From Paenibacillus tengchongensis (GTDB lineage: Bacteria; Bacillota; Bacilli; Paenibacillales; Paenibacillaceae): a stretch of DNA of 64,000 bases. Shown here piece by piece: positions 58,155-64,000 of this stretch. The first letter of the stretch is position 1. Every line of letters starts with the position of its first letter. The translations under genes and the position numbers were made by a program. The DNA is taken from assembly GCF_008973665.1 (NCBI RefSeq), contig NZ_WACP01000015.1:118390-182389 (forward strand), written 5' to 3'. The notes beneath the pieces were generated by a model, which was not told the origin of the DNA, did no database searches, and was given only the letters and a program-made list of their open reading frames with translations.

Positions 58155-58207
58155 AGGGGCTGTCCCATAAGCCATTAATGGCTGCTTGGGATAGTCCCCC
58201 TTTTTTT
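58155..58207 (+). repeat. IS-end-like hairpin element
   Basis: AAGGGGCTGTCCCATAAGCC and GGCTGCTTGGGATAGTCCCC are near reverse complements around AATTAATGG, followed by T7. The GGGGCTGTCCCA start is typical of many insertion-sequence ends and derived small elements. It could also act as a terminator. It marks the edge of the AT-rich block. Confidence 0.5.
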
Positions 58208-58381
58208 GCCTGAAAGGCTGGGACGAGCCGACCTAAAGTTTTTTACATTTTATACAACTAACATCCTTTTCAGGTGTTTATATACTTTGAAGGCAATCTT
58301 TACGAAAGCAAGTGCAATCAATATGCTTACCCTCGGCTTAGGGAATGGATCTAATTTACGAAAGGAGATCGGAGAATTATT

Positions 58382-59356
58382 ATGAGAAAGCTGTTATCAT
58401 GTGTTTTGGGCATTGGTCTCGTAGTTAATGCGGATATTGCCCTGGCTGAGCAATCAAACATGTTTAAAGATGTTCCAAATCACTTTTGGGGAGAGGATTA
58501 TATTGAAAGAGCAATCGAGCATAAGATAGTTGAGGGATATCCTGACGGAACATTTAAACCTGATGCAAAGGTAAGTCAAGGCGAATTTCTTGCAATGCTT
58601 ATCCGAAGCTATCAGCCTTTGGACTTTAATTCAAACCAAAATTTTCAGGATTGGGTCGGACCTTATTTGAGCTATAGCAATAAGCTTGGTTGGACAGAGC
58701 TTCAGCCTTCCGAGCAGGCTGCCTTGAACAGAGGAAATGTAGCTCGGTACTTAGTCAACGCAACCGGAAAAAATTTTACCGTTGATGACTCCATTCAATA
58801 TCTTTTGGATATTGGCATAGCAAAGGGGAAAACGGAAAGATCCATACAAGGATTCATGAAAAATGATCCCGTTACGAGAACCGAGGCACTGGTTTTTATA
58901 GAACGACTAAAGTATAGATTTGACGAGTTGGAATCAATACCCAAAACTGCAGAGCAGTATCATAGTGAGCTCGCACAGAAGGATGTTTTTGCAATATCTG
59001 AACAGCATATAAATATCCAGTTTCCTCAGCAGTGGAAGAGTAAGTATGAAGTGGTGTATACCGCAAATTCGGAGTTAAAAACCAAAAGCTACGACTTTAT
59101 TGATAAATCCAACAAAAGTCATGGTGGAGTACTCTTTAGAATGACTGTTTGGCCCAAAGAAGTATGGTCTTCCGAAGGACCAGAACTGATGAAGAATATT
59201 CATATCTACAAGATCGGCGAAAGAGATAATGTCGTCTTCACAATAAATACACCAACAGACGTACAATATAGCTCAGAGGATTTAGCATTAAAAACAGAAT
59301 ACCTGAACTTGAGTAATGATGTTACAGAAAAAAGAATTGACTTTCTAATTGATTAG
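58382..59356 (+). CDS. secreted SLH-domain protein
   Basis: 324 residues. The signal peptide (about 1-22, ending ADIALAEQ) is followed by S-layer-homology motifs: FKDVPNHFWGEDYIERAIEH with EGYPDGTFKPDAKVSQGEFLAML, a second repeat around LSYSNKLGWTEL and a third around LLDIGIAKGK ... DPVTRTEALVFIERL. These anchor proteins to pyruvylated cell-wall polymers. The last 140 residues are a compact domain that I do not recognise. GC content is well below that of the window as a whole. Confidence 0.85.
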   Translation: MRKLLSCVLGIGLVVNADIALAEQSNMFKDVPNHFWGEDYIERAIEHKIVEGYPDGTFKPDAKVSQGEFLAMLIRSYQPLDFNSNQNFQDWVGPYLSYSNKLGWTELQPSEQAALNRGNVARYLVNATGKNFTVDDSIQYLLDIGIAKGKTERSIQGFMKNDPVTRTEALVFIERLKYRFDELESIPKTAEQYHSELAQKDVFAISEQHINIQFPQQWKSKYEVVYTANSELKTKSYDFIDKSNKSHGGVLFRMTVWPKEVWSSEGPELMKNIHIYKIGERDNVVFTINTPTDVQYSSEDLALKTEYLNLSNDVTEKRIDFLID

Positions 59357-59363
59357 AATCATG

Positions 59364-59406
59364 AAAAAAAACGGTTAAGCGCCCAATCTCCGCTTAACCG
59401 TTTTTG
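59364..59406. terminator. bidirectional terminator between SLH and amidase genes
   Basis: AAAAACGGTTAAGCG and CGCTTAACCGTTTTT form a 15-base stem with a nine-base loop between convergent genes. Confidence 0.88.
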
Positions 59407-59413
59407 TCATACT

Positions 59414-60553
59414 TTACAGATAAGAAGCATTGATGTAATAGAACTCATACGAACTGCTGCTAAAGTTTGCAAAGGAAGCTTTTAAACGATCATTTGTATG
59501 CGCACTGAACAACATCGTCACACCATCATTTGCAACAATAAACATTACATGAGAGTAACCAGTAGCGCTGATAAAACCGCCTGCAGAGGTTCCGGCTTTC
59601 GTTGTTTTATAGAAATAACCTTTTGTATCAACCATATATTGTTTCAACCCATTAGAGATGTTACGTCCAGTATTAACCCAAGCCGTGCTTTCCGGTTTCC
59701 ATGTACTGTCCTGCGGAATACCTCCCGCATAGATGGCTTGAGAAACATAATTAGCGCAATCCACCCCACCACTTTCTGTATGCCACGCATAATTAGGATT
59801 CCATTTGCTGGTATCATATCCAAGCGATGAGGTCACTTCCGAAGTATATTTATTTGCATAGTCCCTTGCTGCGAGACGGTCATATTTAACGGCGGCAAGG
59901 GGTTGAATTAAACTAGCCTCTTGCTTAACTGCATAACTGCGGTTGACTGTAATGGCATTTACCAGATCCGCCTCTGCGCTTTTTGCAATTGTGGTTTCAG
60001 ATTCCGGGATAAAATATGTTGCCGGTATCCAATCAACAAGACCATTTAAAAACTCAAGCTGAGAATTTTTCAGATCAAGTTGGTTGTCGATAATATCCGC
60101 ACTCACGCGAAACGAATCATTTTGATCCGTTGATGTCCCAATATACTGTTGAAGATCTTGGACTTTATCTTTAATTACCTGTTCGGCATCGGTTACATTG
60201 GCAGCTCTGGATAGCTTGAGTGATTTCAACTTGCTGCTGAGACCCTTCACATAAGGAAGTTCATTTACAGACTTTGCTTTTAGCGTTTTGTTCAGGGATA
60301 CATTGACTCTGGTGGTTAGTTTGCCTTGGTCAATCTTAAAATCAGATGTTGAAAGATTGATTGAATTGATAACGTAATAAGGAGCATAAGCATCTTTCAC
60401 GAAATTCTCAACATAGCTTTTCACTGCGGCCTGATACTCCTGTTGTACCGCTGAATCTTGTGAAACTGTGGCTGTCTCCGGTTGTGCAAAAGCAATACTG
60501 GAAGTAAGGGACAAAGTAACTACAATTGCTAAGAGCACTTTTTTAATACGCAT
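59414..60553 (-). CDS. secreted protein with putative amidase domain (Amidase_6)
   Basis: 379 residues. The signal peptide (about 1-24) ends AFAQP. A middle region of about 200 residues has no recognised fold. The C-terminal 150 residues match the putative amidase domain: AARDYANKYTSE, GGVDCANYVSQAIYAGG (catalytic Cys) and TGYSHVMFIV (His). Bacillus and Paenibacillus have several of these; they are thought to act on peptides or cell-wall material. The ATG at 60553 follows GAGGAGG; the earlier in-frame ATG at 60583 is less likely. Low GC like its neighbours. Confidence 0.85.
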   Translation of the reverse strand: MRIKKVLLAIVVTLSLTSSIAFAQPETATVSQDSAVQQEYQAAVKSYVENFVKDAYAPYYVINSINLSTSDFKIDQGKLTTRVNVSLNKTLKAKSVNELPYVKGLSSKLKSLKLSRAANVTDAEQVIKDKVQDLQQYIGTSTDQNDSFRVSADIIDNQLDLKNSQLEFLNGLVDWIPATYFIPESETTIAKSAEADLVNAITVNRSYAVKQEASLIQPLAAVKYDRLAARDYANKYTSEVTSSLGYDTSKWNPNYAWHTESGGVDCANYVSQAIYAGGIPQDSTWKPESTAWVNTGRNISNGLKQYMVDTKGYFYKTTKAGTSAGGFISATGYSHVMFIVANDGVTMLFSAHTNDRLKASFANFSSSSYEFYYINASYL

Positions 60554-60762
60554 TGGACTTGCCTCCTCAAAATGGTTTGCCATTGGATAAATGGCCTTAA
60601 TAGAATAACAACAGATGAAAACGCCAACCTATATTATGTATATCCTCCCTCCCACATTAAATTATTGTGGCAGATAGTGTTCTATCTGTTTAAATATTAC
60701 CATATTATTCCTGTCGAATTACTTTCAATATTGCAATTGATTCGACACGGCAACAATGATTT

Positions 60763-61074
60763 TTATGTAGAGACGAGAATATAGCCTACTCTTCTAACAG
60801 AAATTAAATTGTTCGGGGTAGATTTATCTTCTATCTTTTTTCGAATTCGTGACATATGTACATGAAGCTCATTTGGTGTAATCGGTTCGGTTACATAAGT
60901 AATTAACTCATCATATGTTACGATATGCCCTAATTTTGAAACAAGGCAAGAAAGCAAGGATGTCTCAATTCTTGATAACGCGCATAGTAGATTATGATTC
61001 ACAAAAATGGCTCTATCAAAATCAACATAGCAGTATTCTCGAAGGAATATCACATTTTTAATATATGTTCCCAT
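60763..61074 (-). CDS. stand-alone winged-helix (OmpR-type) DNA-binding protein
   Basis: 103 residues, only the Trans_reg_C winged-helix domain (LLSCLVSKLGHIVTYDELITYV, HVHMSRIRKKIEDKS, VRRVGYIL). There is no receiver domain and no space for one upstream, so it cannot be controlled by phosphorylation. The ATG at 61074 follows AAGGAGG. It lies 151 bases after the ECF sigma gene, on the same strand. It may be a truncated response regulator that now works with the sigma factor, or a complete small regulator. Confidence 0.75.
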   Translation of the reverse strand: MGTYIKNVIFLREYCYVDFDRAIFVNHNLLCALSRIETSLLSCLVSKLGHIVTYDELITYVTEPITPNELHVHMSRIRKKIEDKSTPNNLISVRRVGYILVST

Positions 61075-61224
61075 CTTTAACCTCCTTCTCTCAGAATATG
61101 GATAATAAAAGCATATACATATAAACACCTGAAATTACTATATGTTTCATTTTTTTATTTTTTTTCGGAAACTTTTTTATTTTAGAGTCGGATCCGAACT
61201 GTTCACTGAACTTCTAATGTGTCT

Positions 61225-61797
61225 TTATTTATCTCCCCTTCTAAAAAATCTAGCTTTCAGCAAATCTCTAGCTCTGTGAAGCTTCTGTCGCACTCTTTCC
61301 TCCGTCATATTAAGCTCTTGAGCAATTTCATAATAGGACAGCCCGGATTTCCAGCGCAACTCGATTAGAAAACGATATTCCGGCTTCATTCTGTTTAAAT
61401 ATTGTAAAATTTGCTCTTCAAGTAATTTAGCTTCTATTAGGCTTTCCACTGACTCTGGAGTTCCACAAGAAGTTGTTTCTATAAACACACTCCCAACATC
61501 GATATTGTGACGACACTTCTTCATTTTACGCAAATAATTGAAAACCAGGTTACGAACAATTACTTTAATCCACCCTATTAGCTGTCGTTCGTTCTCTACG
61601 GCTGGAGAATTGTATATTGTTTTCAAAAAAGCTTCTTGAATAATATCTTCGGTCGCATGATGGTCATGCGTCATATATAAAATTGATCTGTAATTCAGAT
61701 TATAAAAAATATGAAAAATTTCCACCTGAATAGCTGGACTTAATGAAAAAAAATGGGAAGAATGAATAAGCAAAAGCTTTCCCTCTATTTGATGCAT
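61225..61797 (-). CDS. ECF-type sigma factor
   Basis: 190 residues. Region 2 (about 45-110; HHATEDIIQEAFLKTI) and region 4 (about 140-185; YEIAQELNMTEERVRQKLHRARDLLKARF) are recognisable. The middle linker is long and irregular. No anti-sigma gene adjoins it. The ATG at 61797 is preceded by GGGGG; an ATG at 61818 would add seven residues. Low GC. It may direct the amidase/SLH genes nearby, but I saw no shared promoter motif. Confidence 0.78.
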   Translation of the reverse strand: MHQIEGKLLLIHSSHFFSLSPAIQVEIFHIFYNLNYRSILYMTHDHHATEDIIQEAFLKTIYNSPAVENERQLIGWIKVIVRNLVFNYLRKMKKCRHNIDVGSVFIETTSCGTPESVESLIEAKLLEEQILQYLNRMKPEYRFLIELRWKSGLSYYEIAQELNMTEERVRQKLHRARDLLKARFFRRGDK

Positions 61798-62261
61798 AGC
61801 TAACCCCCATTTTGTCACATGAATAAATTGAAAAATTTAGATTTTCTTAGCTCATAATAAATTTGAAATAAATTCTATTTAAGCAAAATAGATACATACC
61901 CTCTTAAAGTTTAATCGAAGTCTACCCTATCAGCAAGTAGATATAACAGCGGCAATTTCCAGGATCAGTATTAGAGGCAAGATGCTTCTGAATTGGAGCG
62001 GCCCGCAATAGTTTGAATATTTAAACAGCCTTATTGTCTTTAAACTTTAATGAGCCTCCCACAAGAACTTTTGCGTTCCTGGATTTATCAGATATATGGC
62101 GGGTTAAGTAGGAATGACAGAGGGTGAGGTAAATCGAAAATTTATGTCTATTTAGAGTTCAACTCGAAGATAGGATCCGTGGGAACCATGAATAAATCAA
62201 TTAATAAAATAAAAAAGACTTGTTTGGTTACTTGGAAGTAATCAAACAAGTCTTTAGTTTA
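61798..62261. other. AT-rich intergenic stretch before the tRNA array
   Basis: About 465 AT-rich bases with no convincing gene. It contains the probable ECF gene promoter at one end and the tRNA-array terminator at the other. No tRNA-derived direct repeat is visible. Confidence 0.5.
62213..62256 (-). terminator. terminator of the tRNA array
   Basis: AAAGACTTGTTTGGTTAC and GTAATCAAACAAGTCTTT form a stem of about 17 pairs with a six-base loop, followed on the minus strand by TTTTTTATTTTA. It ends the rRNA-tRNA transcript. Confidence 0.88.
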
Positions 62262-62340
62262 TACCGGCGAGAGGACTCGAACCTCCACGGTTTCCCACTC
62301 GATTTTGAGTCGAGCGCGTCTGCCATTCCGCCACGCCGGC
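62262..62340 (-). tRNA. tRNA-Leu(CAA)
   Basis: Class II tRNA with a variable arm. Anticodon loop CTCAAAA gives anticodon CAA. No CCA encoded. Last in the array. Confidence 0.9.
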
Positions 62341-62347
62341 TTAATAC

Positions 62348-62421
62348 TGGAGGCGCCACCCAGATTCGAACTGGGGATAGAGCTTTTGCAGAGCTGTGCC
62401 TTACCACTTGGCTATGGCGCC
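62348..62421 (-). tRNA. tRNA-Cys(GCA)
   Basis: 74 bases, loop CTGCAAA, anticodon GCA, discriminator U and CCA encoded. Confidence 0.93.
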
Positions 62422-62429
62422 AGATTTAA

Positions 62430-62504
62430 TGGAGCGGACGACGGGAATCGAACCCGCGACCCTCGCCTTGGCAAGGCGATGCTCTACCGCTGAGCCACGT
62501 CCGC
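62430..62504 (-). tRNA. tRNA-Gly(GCC)
   Basis: 75 bases, loop TTGCCAA, anticodon GCC, CCA encoded. Confidence 0.94.
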
Positions 62505-62509
62505 ATTAA

Positions 62510-62584
62510 TGGCTGGGGATATAGGATTCGAACCTATGAGTGACGGAGTCAAAGTCCGTTGCCTTACCGCTTGGCTAATCCCCA
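62510..62584 (-). tRNA. tRNA-Gln(TTG)
   Basis: 75 bases, loop CTTTGAC, anticodon TTG, CCA encoded. Confidence 0.93.
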
Positions 62585-62609
62585 ACATCTTCGTTTGTTG
62601 TCATAATAA

Positions 62610-62686
62610 TGGGGCGATCGATGGGACTTGAACCCACGAATGCCGGAGCCACAATCCGGTGCGTTAACCCCTTCGCCACGACCGCC
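62610..62686 (-). tRNA. tRNA-His(GTG), downstream copy
   Basis: 77 bases, loop TTGTGGC, anticodon GTG, CCA encoded. Identical to the copy at 62729-62805. Confidence 0.94.
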
Positions 62687-62728
62687 ATAATATTATTCTT
62701 TTTTAGTTGTACATACAATTTACGGTTA

Positions 62729-62805
62729 TGGGGCGATCGATGGGACTTGAACCCACGAATGCCGGAGCCACAATCCGGTGCGTTAACCCCTTCGCCACGA
62801 CCGCC
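62729..62805 (-). tRNA. tRNA-His(GTG), upstream copy
   Basis: 77 bases, anticodon GTG, CCA encoded. Exact duplicate of the neighbouring gene; the spacers differ, so the duplication covers little more than the tRNA itself. Confidence 0.94.
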
Positions 62806-62827
62806 TCATTAAATTGTAAAGTAAAAA

Positions 62828-62901
62828 TGGCAGGGGCAGCAGGAATTGAACCCACACTAACGGTTTTGGAGACCGCTGTTCTACCTTTAAACTATGCCCC
62901 T
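62828..62901 (-). tRNA. tRNA-Trp(CCA)
   Basis: 74 bases, loop CTCCAAA, anticodon CCA, discriminator G, CCA encoded. Confidence 0.93.
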
Positions 62902-62906
62902 AAAGA

Positions 62907-62992
62907 TGGTGGAGGCTGATGGATTCGAACCACCGAACACGTACGTGAGCAGATTTACAGTCTGATGCGTTTGGCCACTTCGCTAAGCCTCC
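62907..62992 (-). tRNA. tRNA-Tyr(GTA)
   Basis: 86 bases, class II with variable arm, loop CTGTAAA, anticodon GTA, CCA encoded. Confidence 0.93.
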
Positions 62993-62998
62993 ACGGGA

Positions 62999-63074
<76 letters not shown>

Positions 63075-63097
63075 ATATTCAATTGTTTGAGTAATAA

Positions 63098-63173
63098 TGG
63101 TGGCGCGGGACGGAATCGAACCGCCGACACAAGGATTTTCAGTCCTTTGCTCTACCGACTGAGCTACCGAGCC
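63098..63173 (-). tRNA. tRNA-Phe(GAA) with an acceptor-stem mismatch
   Basis: 76 bases, loop CTGAAAA, anticodon GAA, CCA encoded. The 5' acceptor strand is GGCTCGG and the 3' strand CCGCGCC, so U4 faces C69; the usual Bacillus sequence has A there (CCGAGCC). Confidence 0.92.
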
Positions 63174-63196
63174 ATAACTTCACTTCTCTAAAAGAA

Positions 63197-63273
63197 TGGC
63201 GGAACCGACGGGATTCGAACCCGCGATCTCCTGCGTGACAGGCAGGCATGTTAGGCCTCTACACCACGGTTCC
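63197..63273 (-). tRNA. tRNA-Asp(GTC)
   Basis: 77 bases, loop TGTCACG region, anticodon GTC, CCA encoded. Confidence 0.94.
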
Positions 63274-63317
63274 ACGTTCAGGTACTACTGGGTTCCCACA
63301 ATCAAGTTGGGGAACAA

Positions 63318-63391
<74 letters not shown>

Positions 63392-63434
63392 TCAGTAAAA
63401 GTATGATCTTGTATATCCCTTTTGAGGGTAATCA

Positions 63435-63510
63435 TGGTGGAGGCTGAGGGGTTCGAACCCCCGACCCTCTGCTTGTAAGGCAGATGCTCTCCCAGCTGAG
63501 CTAAGCCTCC
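63435..63510 (-). tRNA. tRNA-Val(TAC)
   Basis: 76 bases, loop CTTACAA, anticodon TAC, CCA encoded. Confidence 0.94.
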
Positions 63511-63565
63511 ATAAACGAACAATTATTATTGTACCAAATTCCATCTGTTGAAATCAAGACAAAAT

Positions 63566-63640
63566 TGGTGACCCGTATGGGATTCGAACCCATGTTACCT
63601 CCGTGAAAGGGAGGTGTCTTAACCCCTTGACCAACGGGCC
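63566..63640 (-). tRNA. tRNA-Glu(TTC)
   Basis: 75 bases, loop CTTTCAC, anticodon TTC, CCA encoded. Confidence 0.94.
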
Positions 63641-63667
63641 ATGCTTTAATTCCTAAAGGTAATGCTA

Positions 63668-63757
63668 CGGAGAGAGAGGGATTCGAACCCTCGAGACGCT
63701 TGTGGCGCCTACACGATTTCCAATCGTGCTCCTTCGGCCAAACTCGGACACCTCTCC
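63668..63757 (-). tRNA. tRNA-Ser(GGA)
   Basis: Class II with long variable arm, loop TTGGAAA, anticodon GGA, discriminator G. No CCA encoded. Confidence 0.92.
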
Positions 63758-63760
63758 ATA

Positions 63761-63836
63761 TGGCTCCCCGAACAGGACTCGAACCTGTGACAACTCGATT
63801 AACAGTCGAGTGCTCTACCAACTGAGCTATCAGGGA
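63761..63836 (-). tRNA. tRNA-Asn(GTT)
   Basis: 76 bases, loop CTGTTAA, anticodon GTT, CCA encoded. First tRNA after the 23S gene. The order Asn-Ser-Glu-Val-Met-Asp-Phe-Thr-Tyr-Trp-His-Gln-Gly-Cys-Leu matches a large Bacillus subtilis array apart from the extra His gene. Confidence 0.94.
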
Positions 63837-63973
63837 ATAGTATATCAGGCTTGATCGCCTGAAAACTGGATCGAAACGAATGTGCGTTTTAGCCCTTACT
63901 GGGTGTCCCGGGGTCCCCGAAAAGTACTCGGTGTACTCTCCGAAGCCTTCGCTTCACTTTTTGGGGTAATTTT

Positions 63974-64000
63974 GGATAAGCCCTCGACCGATTAGTATTG
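63974..64000 (-). rRNA. 23S rRNA, 3' end only
   Basis: The minus strand reads AATACTAATCGGTCGAGG and then GCTTATCC, the conserved 3' end of Bacillales 23S rRNA (helix 1 strand). The rest lies beyond the window. The 137 bases between it and tRNA-Asn contain hairpins but no 5S rRNA sequence. Confidence 0.85.

Larger units (their letters stand above)
58029..58381. other. intergenic stretch between the aldo/keto reductase and SLH genes
   Basis: About 350 bases. It holds the terminator of the reductase gene (58049-58088) and an element with a GGGGCTGTCCCA start resembling insertion-sequence ends (58155-58207). GC content falls sharply from here on. Confidence 0.55.

Noticed and set aside
62220..62919. 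Short plus-strand frames across the tRNA genes
   Set aside because: They are reverse reads of tRNA genes, with repeated peptides caused by the duplicated tRNA-His.

Overview
The window looks like chromosome of a Paenibacillus-type member of the Bacillales. The evidence is: LiaF/LiaS plus PspA/PspC envelope-stress genes, an aldouronate (methylglucuronoxylan fragment) utilisation cluster of the kind known from Paenibacillus, YesM/YesN-type two-component systems, Bacillus-style Shine-Dalgarno sequences with occasional TTG/GTG starts, and a tRNA array in the same order as a large Bacillus subtilis tRNA cluster. Genus is inference; no marker gene is complete.

Layout. 1-4 kb: a minus-strand envelope-stress block (LiaI-like, PspA paralogue, PspC, PspA, then liaF and the 5' part of liaS). 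4.2-9.3 kb: a plus-strand response regulator / histidine kinase / ABC transporter module. 9.4-14.6 kb: GH36 alpha-galactosidase, a coiled-coil protein and a large lipoprotein. 15-17.3 kb: metNIQ. 17.6-31.3 kb: a minus-strand regulon (two YesN-type regulators, one YesM-type kinase, LplA/LplB/YtcP-type importer, GH43, GH10 and GH67 enzymes) for import and intracellular breakdown of aldouronates. 31.4-38.7 kb: a minus-strand BMP-type nucleoside importer with a nucleoside hydrolase and an ADP-ribosylglycohydrolase-family protein, divergent from an AraC regulator. 39.9-50.1 kb: a bacterial microcompartment (BMC) locus: UbiX, UbiD, three BMC-H shell proteins, a probable divergent tandem-BMC protein with an encapsulation-like N terminus, a flavoprotein-like protein, a BMC-P vertex protein, an adenine-deaminase-like amidohydrolase, a cyclase-family hydrolase and a DUF1989 protein. 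50.1-51.6 kb: a zone of gene remnants. 51.5-54 kb: MATE exporter and divergent AraC regulator. 54.1-56.4 kb: a cysteine hydrolase and an allantoinase/hydantoinase-like enzyme preceded by an apparent variant purine riboswitch. 56.6-58 kb: MerR regulator and aldo/keto reductase. 58.1-62.2 kb: an AT-rich block (SLH protein, amidase, winged-helix protein, ECF sigma factor). 62.26-64 kb: sixteen tRNA genes and the 3' end of a 23S rRNA gene, all on the minus strand.

The most interesting part is 31-56 kb read as one system. A nucleoside importer and nucleoside hydrolase lie beside a BMC that has no aldehyde dehydrogenase, alcohol dehydrogenase or phosphotransacylase. It carries instead a prenylated-FMN decarboxylase pair and an adenine-deaminase homologue. 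A satellite operon with a cyclic amidohydrolase and an N-carbamoyl-hydrolase-like enzyme sits behind a guanine-class aptamer with U51 changed to G. These enzyme types could supply the steps of the classical anaerobic xanthine route (xanthine, 4-ureido-5-imidazolecarboxylate, 4-amino-5-imidazolecarboxylate, 4-aminoimidazole, 4-imidazolone, formiminoglycine). I propose, as inference only, a purine-degrading microcompartment.
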